From positions 1-36,705 of the forward strand of contig CANRPK010000012.1 in the NCBI GenBank assembly GCA_947632455.1: 36,705 bases of DNA, read 5' to 3'. This document shows, in pieces, positions 7,770-16,073 of this stretch. A program made the translations under genes and the position numbers. The DNA comes from an uncultured Bacilli bacterium (GTDB taxonomy: Bacteria > Bacillota_I > Bacilli_A > RF39 > UBA660). The notes beneath the pieces are model-generated. The model worked only from the letters and a program-made list of their open reading frames with translations, searched no databases and was not told the origin of the DNA. Within the stretch, counting starts at the first letter, position 1. Every line of letters begins with the position of its first letter.

Positions 7770-8518
7770 AATCATTTTATTTAACCGATACTGGAAGAGT
7801 TAGAACTCATAACGAAGATAGTGTAACTATTCTAAAAAATGCTAGTAATGAATATCTTATGATTGTATGTGATGGTATGGGCGGTCATCGTAAAGGGGAA
7901 GTAGCTTCTTCTTTAGCTATTGCATCTTTAGGTAAAAGATTTAATAAAATATCTAGTATAGGTTCTAAATTAGACGCCGTAAATTGGCTTAATGATAGTG
8001 TCAATGAAATAAATAATAATATTCTCTTGTATGCTTCCCAAAATCCGGATTCTACAGGCATGGGCACTACTTTAGTCGTAGCTCTTTTAACTCATAATTA
8101 TTTAATTTTTGGTAATATTGGGGATTCCTCAGGCTTTGTTTTAAAAAATAAAGAACTTCATAAAGTTACAAAAGATCATACTTTAGTAAATCTCTTAGTT
8201 CAAGCCGGCAATTTAACTGAAGAAGAAGCTAAATTTCATCCTAAGAAAAACGTTTTAATGAAAGCTTTAGGTGCCGCGGAAAAATGCGAACTTGATATAT
8301 TTGATGTTGATGATCCTCTAGCTATTGATGGCATTCTTCTTTGTAGTGATGGCCTAACTAATATGTTAAGTAATGAACAAATTGAAAAAGTTTTAAATGA
8401 TCCTGAATTAGAAATAGAAGAAAAAGTTAGCAAATTAATTCGTAAATGTAATGCCCGCGGTGGCACTGATAATATATCTATTGCGTATTTAGTATTAAAT
8501 GAAGGGAGAGGTAACTAG
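7766..8518 (+). CDS. prpC: PP2C-type Ser/Thr phosphatase PrpC
   Basis: This metal-dependent protein phosphatase reverses phosphorylation by the neighbouring PASTA kinase. PP2C motifs are complete: RTHNEDS (13-19), DGMGGH (36-41) with metal ligand D36, GTTL (100-103), GDS (119-121), a CSDGL motif with D194, and GGTDN (232-236) with D235. The 250-residue length fits stand-alone bacterial PP2C enzymes, and there is no membrane segment. It overlaps rlmN by four bases, and its TAG overlaps the GTG of the kinase gene by one base, so phosphatase and kinase are co-translated, as in other Bacillota. Confidence 0.96.
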   Translation: MKSFYLTDTGRVRTHNEDSVTILKNASNEYLMIVCDGMGGHRKGEVASSLAIASLGKRFNKISSIGSKLDAVNWLNDSVNEINNNILLYASQNPDSTGMGTTLVVALLTHNYLIFGNIGDSSGFVLKNKELHKVTKDHTLVNLLVQAGNLTEEEAKFHPKKNVLMKALGAAEKCELDIFDVDDPLAIDGILLCSDGLTNMLSNEQIEKVLNDPELEIEEKVSKLIRKCNARGGTDNISIAYLVLNEGRGN

Positions 8519-10275
8519 TGATAATGAAAGGTCAAAAAATTAGTGATCGCTACCAAATCATTAAATCGATTGGTGAAGGTGGCATGGCTAATGTTTACCT
8601 AGCATATGATACCATCTTAGATCGCAATGTTGCTGTTAAAATATTAAGAGGGGACTTATCAAATGATGAAAAATTTGTCCGTCGTTTTCAAAGAGAAGCC
8701 CTAGCCGCTAGTAGCTTAGCTCATCCCAATATAGTCGAGGTCTATGATGTTGGTGAAGATAATGGTGAATACTATATAGTGATGGAATATATTGAAGGTA
8801 AACACTTAAAAAATCTTCTCAAAAAACGTGGTAAGTTGACATTAAGTGAAGCCGTTGATATCATGCTTCAAATAACTGATGGTATGAGTGTTGCCCATGA
8901 CTCCTATATTATTCATCGTGATATCAAACCTCAGAATATCATGATTTTAGAAAATGGCTTAGTAAAAATTACTGATTTTGGTATAGCGATGGCCATGAAT
9001 GCTACACAATTAACGCAAACCAATTCCGTAATGGGTAGTGTTCATTATCTGCCACCTGAACAAGCAAGTGGGCAAGGATCAACCCTTCAAAGTGATATTT
9101 ACTCTATGGGTATAGTGATGTATGAACTAATTACTGGTGAACTTCCTTTTAAAGGTGATAATGCCGTAGAAATAGCCCTTAAGCATCTAAAAGAACCTAT
9201 TCCTGATATTCGGGATAAAATTCCAAACGTTCCCAATAGTGTCGTTAATATCATTAAAAAATCAACTGCTAAAAATCCTAAAAATAGATATGATGATGCA
9301 AGACAAATGCATGAAGATTTAAAAACCTGCCTTGATGAATCTCGAATTAATGAACCAATAATCAGTTATAAATATTCTGAAAATGATACTGATGATACTA
9401 AAATCATGAAAATGGTTAAAAAAGAAAAAAGTAAAGAGTCTTTAGAAACTCAAAATATTGAAAATAAGAAAGAAGAAGTTATTGCAAAGAAAATAACGGG
9501 TGATGATTTGAAAAAGCAAAATAAATTATTAATAGTATTAGCCTTTATCTTTACCGGCTTAATAGTCGGAATTACCTCAGTCGTAGTCTTAATGCCATTT
9601 ATTACCAATAGTGGTAAACAAGCGACTATTCCCGATGTTTCTGGCTTATCTGTTCAACAAGCTATTAAAAAACTACAAGATAAAGGATTTATAGTTTCTG
9701 ATGAGCAAATTGAGGAGTCCCATCCAACTATTGAAGATGGTAAAGTAATAGGTACTAATCCCGATATTGGTCTAAAAAGAAAAAATGGTACAGAAGTAAA
9801 ATTAATTGTTTCGATTGGTGATGCAGAAGTAACGATTGAAGATTATACCAATGAAAATTACCTTGAAATCAAAGGAAAACTAGAAGCTTTAGGGCTAAAT
9901 GTTATCATCGAACGTAAAGAAGTTGATGAAAACAATGAAGAAAATGAATATGAAGATGGCAAAATAATTGAACAATCTGTCGCTGCCGGTGAAAGATTAT
10001 CTAAAGGTGATACAATTACTTTATTTATTCCTGATATATTCAGTTTATATCCTGATTTTACAAATGGTGATTACACTACCGAAGATGTTGAAGATTTTGC
10101 TGAAAATTATGGCTTAATCTTAGATATTGATTATATTCCAACTGATGAATATGAAGCCGGTACTATTTATTATCAATCTCGTCCTGAAGGGTATAAAATA
10201 GTCGCTGGTCAAACATTTAAAATTAAAGTTGCTCAAGTCATGGAAGAACCAGAATATGGTGAAGGATTAGAATAA
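8518..10275 (+). CDS. prkC: PASTA-domain Ser/Thr kinase PrkC
   Basis: This membrane kinase senses cell-wall fragments and controls growth and division. The N-terminal kinase domain (about 10-275) has the glycine loop GEGGMANV, K41 of VAVK, catalytic HRDIKPQN with D135, DFG with D153, and an activation loop with several Thr. A charged Lys/Glu linker leads to one transmembrane helix (about 337-360). Three extracellular PASTA repeats follow (about 370-437, 438-510, 511-577), ending in an acidic tail. The length of 585 residues is usual. GTG 8518 is favoured because AGGT ends five bases before it; ATG 8524 is possible. It is coupled to prpC upstream, and rsgA starts one base after its stop. Confidence 0.96.
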   Translation: MIMKGQKISDRYQIIKSIGEGGMANVYLAYDTILDRNVAVKILRGDLSNDEKFVRRFQREALAASSLAHPNIVEVYDVGEDNGEYYIVMEYIEGKHLKNLLKKRGKLTLSEAVDIMLQITDGMSVAHDSYIIHRDIKPQNIMILENGLVKITDFGIAMAMNATQLTQTNSVMGSVHYLPPEQASGQGSTLQSDIYSMGIVMYELITGELPFKGDNAVEIALKHLKEPIPDIRDKIPNVPNSVVNIIKKSTAKNPKNRYDDARQMHEDLKTCLDESRINEPIISYKYSENDTDDTKIMKMVKKEKSKESLETQNIENKKEEVIAKKITGDDLKKQNKLLIVLAFIFTGLIVGITSVVVLMPFITNSGKQATIPDVSGLSVQQAIKKLQDKGFIVSDEQIEESHPTIEDGKVIGTNPDIGLKRKNGTEVKLIVSIGDAEVTIEDYTNENYLEIKGKLEALGLNVIIERKEVDENNEENEYEDGKIIEQSVAAGERLSKGDTITLFIPDIFSLYPDFTNGDYTTEDVEDFAENYGLILDIDYIPTDEYEAGTIYYQSRPEGYKIVAGQTFKIKVAQVMEEPEYGEGLE

Positions 10276-10276
10276 A

Positions 10277-11104
10277 ATGCTCCAAGGAAAAATTATTAAA
10301 AATATAAGTAATACCTATACTGTCTTAAAAGATGGTAAATTATATGAATGCACACCGAGGGGTAAGTTTCGCAATGACAAGCTTACTCCTCTTGTTGGTG
10401 ATGAAGTAGAATTTGATGAACAAAATAATTATTTAATTAAAATTCTTCCTCGTCAAAATTATTTAAATCGTCCTAGTATTAGTAATATTTCTCTTGCTTT
10501 AATTGTAACTAGTCTAAAAACTCCGGATTTATCTCTAAATTTGTTAGATAAACAAATAAGTGCTATTCTCTTATCTAATATTACACCCGTTATCTGTTTT
10601 ACTAAATTAGACTTAGTAACGAAAGTGGAACTAAAAGAACTATCAAAATTGCGAAAATATTATGAAAGTCTAAATATTAAAACATTTGCTAATACTGAAA
10701 TATCCGCTTTAAGTAAATTTTTAAAAAATAAATATGTCGTTCTAACAGGTCAAACTGGCGCTGGTAAATCTTATTTAATCAAAAAACTTGATCCTAGTCA
10801 AAACATTGAAATAGGCGAGGTAAGTCTTGCTTTAGGCCGAGGAAAACATACTACTAGACATACTGAATTTTATAAAATAAAAGATTTTTATCTTGCTGAT
10901 ACTCCCGGTTTTTCTAGTTTAGATTTAACAAGTTATAGTATTGAAGAAATAAAAAATACTTTTGTCGAATTTCAAAATTATACTTGTGAATTTCGTGATT
11001 GCAATCATGTAAAAGAAACAAAATGTAGTATTAAAGATGCAGTTACAAAGGGTAAAATTTTAAAATCTCGCTATGAGAATTATTGTAGTTTTATAAGTAG
11101 GTGA
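10277..11104 (+). CDS. rsgA: RsgA, ribosome small-subunit GTPase
   Basis: This circularly permuted GTPase acts in late 30S subunit maturation. An N-terminal OB domain (about 1-65) is followed by G4 FTKLDLV (about 114-120). G1 GQTGAGKS (about 157-164), G2 around GRGKHTTRHTE and G3 DTPGFSSLDL (about 210) come next. A C-terminal zinc motif C-x4-C-x-H-x5-C (from about 236) completes it. The permuted order G4-G1-G2-G3 is diagnostic. The length of 275 residues is slightly short. The start lies one base after the prkC stop. It ends in TGA, four bases before rpe. The prkC-rsgA-rpe order matches Bacillus. Confidence 0.95.
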   Translation: MLQGKIIKNISNTYTVLKDGKLYECTPRGKFRNDKLTPLVGDEVEFDEQNNYLIKILPRQNYLNRPSISNISLALIVTSLKTPDLSLNLLDKQISAILLSNITPVICFTKLDLVTKVELKELSKLRKYYESLNIKTFANTEISALSKFLKNKYVVLTGQTGAGKSYLIKKLDPSQNIEIGEVSLALGRGKHTTRHTEFYKIKDFYLADTPGFSSLDLTSYSIEEIKNTFVEFQNYTCEFRDCNHVKETKCSIKDAVTKGKILKSRYENYCSFISR

Positions 11105-11108
11105 TAAA

Positions 11109-11768
11109 ATGCAAATATCAGTATCATATTTAACCAGTTTTTATAGTAAAGCTAAAACTATTAATCTTATTGCTTCTACCCCCGCGGATTATTTACATGT
11201 TGATTTAATGGATGGCTTATTTGTTCCCAATAAAAACTTTCAAATAAATGAGGTTGTAAAATTATTAAAAGATTATTCTTTACCCTTAGATATTCATTTA
11301 ATGACGCTAGATCCCATCAATTATATTATTCCTCTAAAAGAATTAAATCCCGAATATATAACTTTTCATCTAGAAGCTACTAAAGATATTATTAAAACAA
11401 TCGAAGTTTTAAAAGAAAATAATCTTAAAGTGGGAATAGCTATTAAACCTGAGACCGATATTTTAGAACTAATGCCTTATCTAACCTTTATAGATTTAGT
11501 TTTAATAATGAGTGTTCCCCCAGGTGCTGGTGGTCAAAAATTTCTTATAGAAACACCTAATCGTATTGCTAGTTTAATTAAATATCGTACCGAAAATTCT
11601 TTAAAATTTAAAATTGAAGTTGATGGTGGCATAAATAATGATACTATTCCTTTAATTAAAAACGCTGATATTGCCGTAGTAGGGTCATATATTTGTAAAT
11701 CTAAAGATTATAATAAACAAATATTAAATTTAAAAAATAGTATCAATAATATTGACTATTTATTATAA
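11109..11768 (+). CDS. rpe: Ribulose-phosphate 3-epimerase
   Basis: This enzyme interconverts ribulose 5-phosphate and xylulose 5-phosphate in the pentose phosphate pathway. The TIM-barrel motifs HVDLMDG (30-36), DIHLM with H63, a SVPPGAGGQKF phosphate loop (normally SVNPGFGGQ) and KIEVDGGIN carry the metal ligands H30, D32, H63 and the late Asp. The N-terminus (ISVSYLTS) departs from the usual IAPSIL, so the protein is somewhat divergent. The length of 219 residues is normal. GGTGAT sits three bases before the ATG. It is the last gene of the fmt operon. Its 3' end contains the promoter of the downstream small RNA candidate. Confidence 0.92.
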   Translation: MQISVSYLTSFYSKAKTINLIASTPADYLHVDLMDGLFVPNKNFQINEVVKLLKDYSLPLDIHLMTLDPINYIIPLKELNPEYITFHLEATKDIIKTIEVLKENNLKVGIAIKPETDILELMPYLTFIDLVLIMSVPPGAGGQKFLIETPNRIASLIKYRTENSLKFKIEVDGGINNDTIPLIKNADIAVVGSYICKSKDYNKQILNLKNSINNIDYLL

Positions 11769-11780
11769 ATAATATATAAT
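11752..11780 (+). promoter_or_regulatory. Promoter of small RNA candidate
   Basis: TTGACT (11752-11757) and TATAAT (11775-11780) are separated by exactly 17 bases. The -35 lies within the last codons of rpe. No open reading frame with a ribosome site follows before the terminator at 11865, so the product is probably a non-coding RNA starting near 11787. Confidence 0.8.
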
Positions 11781-11786
11781 AAAATC

Positions 11787-11892
11787 GCAAAGCAAAATGC
11801 AATGCATTTTTGAATTTGCTCTTCTATAGAAATAATTTGTAGAGGAAAATTTCAAATTTCATACGTGGGAACTCCATTCTTTCCCACTTTTT
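11787..11892 (+). ncRNA. Candidate structured small RNA, about 105 nt
   Basis: This appears to be a small RNA gene between rpe and mutS. It has a sigma-A promoter just upstream and ends in a clear terminator. Hairpin 1 (11787-11819) pairs GCAAA with TTTGC outside and AAAATG with CATTTT inside, with a five-base loop. Hairpin 2 directly follows: TCTTCTAT (11820-11827) pairs with GTAGAGGA (11839-11846), including two G-U pairs, with an 11-base loop. A single-stranded AU-rich linker (11847-11864) leads to terminator hairpin 3 (11865-11887). mutS has its own promoter after the terminator, so this is unlikely to be a mutS leader. I do not recognise the family: it lacks SRP RNA, 6S, tmRNA and RNase P hallmarks. 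Confidence 0.65.
11865..11892 (+). terminator. Terminator of small RNA candidate
   Basis: GTGGGAA (11865-11871) pairs perfectly with TTCCCAC (11881-11887) around a nine-base loop, followed by five T. It is one of the most GC-rich stems in the intergenic DNA of this window. Confidence 0.9.
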
Positions 11893-11894
11893 GT

Positions 11895-11923
11895 TTGGCA
11901 AAAATTCCAAATTCTGTTATAAT
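11895..11923 (+). promoter_or_regulatory. mutS promoter
   Basis: TTGGCA (11895-11900) and TATAAT (11918-11923) are 17 bases apart, with TGT before the -10. It begins three bases after the T-run of the small RNA terminator. Confidence 0.88.
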
Positions 11924-11945
11924 AAAATTACAAGGTGAAGTAGTA

Positions 11946-14489
11946 ATGAAAATAAGTGATATAAATGAAAAAGAATTAAGCCCAATGATGCAACAATATG
12001 TTGAAATTAAAAAAAATTATCCTGATGAACTTCTTTTTTTTCGCTTAGGGGACTTTTATGAATTATTTTTTGAAGATGGCGAAACGGCCGCTAGAGAATT
12101 AGAACTAACCTTAACAGGTAAAAATGCTGGTTTAAAAGAAAGAGTTCCTATGTGTGGTGTACCTTTCCATAGTGTTACACCCTATATTGAAAAATTAGTT
12201 GAAAAAGGCTATAAAGTAGCTATATGTGAACAATTAGAAGATCCTAAATCTACTAAAGGTATGGTTAAAAGAGGAGTAATTGAAGTAATATCTAAAGGTT
12301 CGATTGTTAATTTAGAATTATTAAGTGAACATGATAATAATTATATTGCCTCAGTTCTTGATTTAGAGTACTTGTATCTTTTAACTTTCGCAGATATTTC
12401 AACGGGTGAATTAAAAAGTCTAAATATTCCTCATAATAAAGAAAAACTAATAAATGAAATTCTTGGTCTAAATATTAAAGAAGTAATATTATTAGATAAT
12501 ACTGATGTTGAATTAGTAAATACCCTAAAAAATACGTATGGTATCGAAGTATCTTTTAATGATGAATATCTAACTGAAGGTTATGAAGCCTTAATTGAAA
12601 GTGCCACCGATGTTCGGGTAAAGCAAGGAATAAGACATTTATTATATTATTTAGTTGTTAAAGAATTAAAAGATTTAAGTCATATTTCAAGTGTTACGAT
12701 CATTAATAAAAATGATTATTTAGAGATGGATATTCATACCGTTCGTAACCTAGAATTAATTGAAACTTTACGTCTAAAAGATCGAACATATTCACTTCTT
12801 TGGCTAATAGATAAAACTAAAACCGCCATGGGTTCAAGAAAATTAAAATCATGGTTATTAAACCCATTAAGAGATAAAAATTTAATTGAAAATAGATATA
12901 AACAAATAGAAGTTCTAAATAATGAGTTTATAATTAAAGATGAATTAAGAAATCTTTTATATGAAATATATGATTTAGAAAGATTATGTGCTAAAGTTAT
13001 AACTGGTAATTTAAATGCTCGTGATTTATTACAAATCAAAAATTCTTTAGGCGTCCTACCTCGTATTAAAACTTTATTAAGCGATTTAAAATTTTCTTAT
13101 AACTTAAATACTCATGAAGATCTATACGAATTATTAGATAAAAGTATATATGAAAACCCACCAATAAGTATAAAAGAGGGTTATTTAATTAAAGATGGTT
13201 ATAATAAAGAATTAGATGAATTAAAAAGTATTCGTTCTGGTGGTAAAGATTTTATTGCGGAATTTGAAAATAAAGTTAAAGAACAAACCGGCATTAAAAA
13301 TTTAAAAGTTGGTTTTAATCGAGTTTTTGGCTATTATATTGAAGTATCTAAAGCTCAAGTAAAAGAAGTAAGTGAAAATTTAGGCTGGGAAAGACGTCAA
13401 ACCTTAACTAATTGTGAACGTTTTATTTCTCCTGAACTAAAAGAAAAGGAATCTTTAATCTTAAATGCCGAAGAAAAAATCTTTGATTTAGAATATGAAT
13501 TATTCTGTGAAATTAGAGATATCTTTAAAAAACAAGTTTTAGCTATTAAAGAAACAGCCAATATAATAAGTGAAGTAGATGCTCTAATTTCTTTATCTGT
13601 GTGCGCTGAAGAATATAATTTAGTAAAACCAACTTTAAATGAAGAAGGAACTTTAGAAATAATTGAAGGTCGTCATCCCGTAATTGAACAAGTAAGTAAA
13701 AGTAGCTATGTTCCTAATGATGTTATCATGCATCAAGATACTGATATTTTACTTATAACTGGCCCTAATATGAGTGGTAAATCTACTTATATGCGTGAGA
13801 CTGCTATTATTTGTATTTTAGCTCAAATGGGTTCTTTCGTCCCAGCTAAAAGTGCTAATCTGCCTCTTATTGATAAAATATTTACCCGTATAGGAGCGAG
13901 TGATGATTTAGTAAGTGGGGAATCTACTTTTATGGTTGAAATGAAAGAAGCTAGACGAGCTTTAGTAAATGCTACTTCTAAAAGCTTAATCTTATTTGAT
14001 GAATTAGGCCGTGGAACTGCCACTTATGATGGTATGAGCCTTGCTCGAGCTATATTAGAGTATGTTGCTACAAATATTAAATGTAAAACTTTATTTTCAA
14101 CCCATTATCATGAATTAACTACTTTAGATAAAGAATTTGATAATATTAAAAATGTTCATGTTGCTGCTAAAGAAGAGGGAAGTCTTATTACTTTCTTACA
14201 TAAAGTAAAAAATGGTCCAGCTGATAAAAGTTATGGTATTCATGTTGCCAGATTAGCTCAAATGCCTGAAGAATTATTAAATAGAGCTAATGAAATTTTA
14301 AATACTTATGAAAATAATTCCGCCAAGAAAACTTCTGATAATAATATTCAATTAGCCATGAATTTTAAAACAGAAGAACCAAAAGATGAACTAAGAGAAA
14401 AACTAAAAACTATTGATCCTTTGCATATGACCCCAATGGAAGCTATAAATGTCTTATTTGAATTAAAAGAAATGGAGAATATAAAATGA
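11946..14489 (+). CDS. mutS: MutS, DNA mismatch recognition ATPase
   Basis: This is the mismatch-binding ATPase of post-replicative repair. The N-terminal mismatch domain begins at SPMMQQYVEIKK and contains FFRLGDFYELF with the mismatch-contacting Phe-x-Glu in FYE. The C-terminal ATPase has Walker A GPNMSGKST (about 606-614) and Walker B LFDELGRGT (about 681-689). A helix-turn-helix dimerisation end follows. The length of 847 residues is normal. The ATG at 11946 follows GGTGA and the promoter at 11895; an in-frame ATG at 11865 lies inside the upstream terminator and is excluded. The TGA stop overlaps the next ATG. No mutL is seen in the window. Confidence 0.97.
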   Translation: MKISDINEKELSPMMQQYVEIKKNYPDELLFFRLGDFYELFFEDGETAARELELTLTGKNAGLKERVPMCGVPFHSVTPYIEKLVEKGYKVAICEQLEDPKSTKGMVKRGVIEVISKGSIVNLELLSEHDNNYIASVLDLEYLYLLTFADISTGELKSLNIPHNKEKLINEILGLNIKEVILLDNTDVELVNTLKNTYGIEVSFNDEYLTEGYEALIESATDVRVKQGIRHLLYYLVVKELKDLSHISSVTIINKNDYLEMDIHTVRNLELIETLRLKDRTYSLLWLIDKTKTAMGSRKLKSWLLNPLRDKNLIENRYKQIEVLNNEFIIKDELRNLLYEIYDLERLCAKVITGNLNARDLLQIKNSLGVLPRIKTLLSDLKFSYNLNTHEDLYELLDKSIYENPPISIKEGYLIKDGYNKELDELKSIRSGGKDFIAEFENKVKEQTGIKNLKVGFNRVFGYYIEVSKAQVKEVSENLGWERRQTLTNCERFISPELKEKESLILNAEEKIFDLEYELFCEIRDIFKKQVLAIKETANIISEVDALISLSVCAEEYNLVKPTLNEEGTLEIIEGRHPVIEQVSKSSYVPNDVIMHQDTDILLITGPNMSGKSTYMRETAIICILAQMGSFVPAKSANLPLIDKIFTRIGASDDLVSGESTFMVEMKEARRALVNATSKSLILFDELGRGTATYDGMSLARAILEYVATNIKCKTLFSTHYHELTTLDKEFDNIKNVHVAAKEEGSLITFLHKVKNGPADKSYGIHVARLAQMPEELLNRANEILNTYENNSAKKTSDNNIQLAMNFKTEEPKDELREKLKTIDPLHMTPMEAINVLFELKEMENIK

Positions 14490-15607
14490 AATTAAAAGAA
14501 CCAAATTATAATAATTGTCTAACTAATTTAAGTAATTCAATTTTAAAATATTATAATATTCCCACCTATCATAATAGTCTTAAAAAATTAGATAAAATTT
14601 TAGCTAAAGCTAAAAAAACTAAAAATATTATTTTAATTGTATATGGTGGTTTAGGAACTAATATTTTAAAAATGAATTCTGATCCCAAAAGCTTTTTAAA
14701 TAAGCATTTAAAATTTACAATCGATGCCGTCTTACCTCCAACCGCTACAGCTTCTCTAACTAGCATATTATCTGGTCTAAATCCTAATGAGCATGGCTAT
14801 TTAGGTTGGACTCAATATGTAAAACCCATAGATAAAACTATTACAATGTTTACCAATACTTCTATTGATACTAATGAATATGTCGGTGATATTAATCATA
14901 AATATTTTGCCTATACTGATATATTAAGTTTAATTAATGAAAGGGTAGATGTAACTCGCTTAGAATCTTTTGGTGATAATGCTTATTCAAGTCTTGAAGA
15001 TATGCAAAATAAAATTATCAGTTTAACTGGAAGTAAAAATCAAAAATTTATTTATGCTTATTATAATGAACCAGATAATACTATTCATCAAAATGGTACT
15101 TATACTGAACCAACCAAAAAAACTATTGAAAAGATAAATGATCTAACTAAAGTCTTATGTGAAAATTTAGATAATAGTCTTGTTATTGTAACATCTGATC
15201 ATGGCCTTATCGATGCTGATGCTTATACTTTAAGTTCTTATCCTGATTTATATAATATGCTTATAAATAATATTTCTATCGAAGGTAGATGTTGTACATT
15301 TTTTGTTAAACCGGGTATGGAAAAAGAATTTAAAAAACTATTTAATGCCAATTTTGGTAAAGATTTTAAATTATATTCTAAAGAAGAAGTCTTAAAAAAA
15401 GAGTTATTTGGAATGGGCTTTAATCATGAACAATTATCTAGTAGTTTAGGCGATTTTTTAGCGGTTGCTCAGACTAATAAATATTTTAGATATAATGATC
15501 AAAGCGAAAGCTTTGCCGCGATGCATGGAGGTATAACTGAAGAAGAAGTATCATTACCGGTAATTATTTATAAAACTAAAAAAAGTTTTTGGCATAAAAG
15601 TCGATAA
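14486..15607 (+). CDS. Alkaline-phosphatase-fold phosphodiesterase-like protein
   Basis: This belongs to the type I phosphodiesterase/nucleotide pyrophosphatase family, which hydrolyses phosphodiester or pyrophosphate bonds using two metals. The nucleophile region PPTATASLTSILSGL gives T88. Metal ligands are seen as D197 and H201 in EPDNTIH, D238-H239 in TSDHG, and the late His in AMHGG. The first ligand, normally Asp in a LDG.G motif, is Gly here (G54, VYGGLGTN, codon GGT at 14645). The length of 373 residues is complete. No signal peptide is seen, so it is probably cytoplasmic. It overlaps mutS by four bases (ATGA). The function is uncertain, and the lost ligand could reduce or change activity. 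Confidence 0.82.
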   Translation: MKLKEPNYNNCLTNLSNSILKYYNIPTYHNSLKKLDKILAKAKKTKNIILIVYGGLGTNILKMNSDPKSFLNKHLKFTIDAVLPPTATASLTSILSGLNPNEHGYLGWTQYVKPIDKTITMFTNTSIDTNEYVGDINHKYFAYTDILSLINERVDVTRLESFGDNAYSSLEDMQNKIISLTGSKNQKFIYAYYNEPDNTIHQNGTYTEPTKKTIEKINDLTKVLCENLDNSLVIVTSDHGLIDADAYTLSSYPDLYNMLINNISIEGRCCTFFVKPGMEKEFKKLFNANFGKDFKLYSKEEVLKKELFGMGFNHEQLSSSLGDFLAVAQTNKYFRYNDQSESFAAMHGGITEEEVSLPVIIYKTKKSFWHKSR

Positions 15608-15611
15608 AAAA

Positions 15612-15640
15612 TTGCATAAATCTAAAATATAAGATATAAT
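15612..15640 (+). promoter_or_regulatory. nusB promoter
   Basis: TTGCAT (15612-15617) and TATAAT (15635-15640) are separated by 17 bases. It starts shortly after the stop of the phosphodiesterase gene. Confidence 0.8.
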
Positions 15641-15657
15641 TAAAAAAGGTGATTTTA

Positions 15658-16053
15658 ATGGCATTAACTAGAAGTGAATTAAGAGAAAAAATAATGATTA
15701 TTCTTTATCAATATGATTTAATGACTTCCAATAAAGTTCCCTGTGATCTTGAAAAAATCATGTTAGATAACTTAGATGTTGCTAATGATTTTGTAAAAGA
15801 TATGGTTTATGGAGTTGTTACATATAAAGATGAATTAGATAAAATTGCTAATGATCATATGGTTAACTGGAATATATCTCGAATTGATAAAACCGGAGCC
15901 GCTATTTTAAGATTAGCAATATATGAACTAAAATATACTGATACTCCGGAAGTTGTTGTTATTAATGAAGCCATCGAATTAGCTAAAAAGTATAGTGATG
16001 AATCCGTACGTAAAATAATAAATGCAATTCTTGATAAAATTATTAAAGAATAA
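15658..16053 (+). CDS. nusB: NusB, transcription antitermination factor
   Basis: NusB binds boxA RNA together with ribosomal protein S10 (NusE) and supports rRNA transcription. It is an all-helical protein of 131 residues with the characteristic N-terminus (LTRSELREKIMIILYQYD) and a C-terminal core carrying RIDKTGAAILRLAIYEL and VVINEAIELAKKY. ATG 15658 is chosen over GTG 15649 because GGTGAT lies four bases upstream of it and contains that GTG. It heads a group with xseA, xseB, a membrane protein and proS. The nusB-xseA-xseB order matches Bacillus apart from the missing folD. Confidence 0.95.
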   Translation: MALTRSELREKIMIILYQYDLMTSNKVPCDLEKIMLDNLDVANDFVKDMVYGVVTYKDELDKIANDHMVNWNISRIDKTGAAILRLAIYELKYTDTPEVVVINEAIELAKKYSDESVRKIINAILDKIIKE

Positions 16054-16073
16054 AAAGAAAAGAGGTCTTTTTC

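Noticed and set aside
11787-11945. Riboswitch or T-box leader of mutS
   Set aside because: A complete promoter (11895-11923) lies between the terminator and mutS, so the structured RNA is not the mutS leader. No T-box consensus or known aptamer motif is seen.
11865-11945. N-terminal extension of mutS from ATG 11865
   Set aside because: The ATG lies within the upstream terminator and before the mutS promoter; MutS homology begins at about 11946.
12734-13039. Minus-strand open frames inside mutS, xseA, sufS, ezrA and prpC
   Set aside because: They are short, have no ribosome sites and lie antisense to genes with clear family identity.
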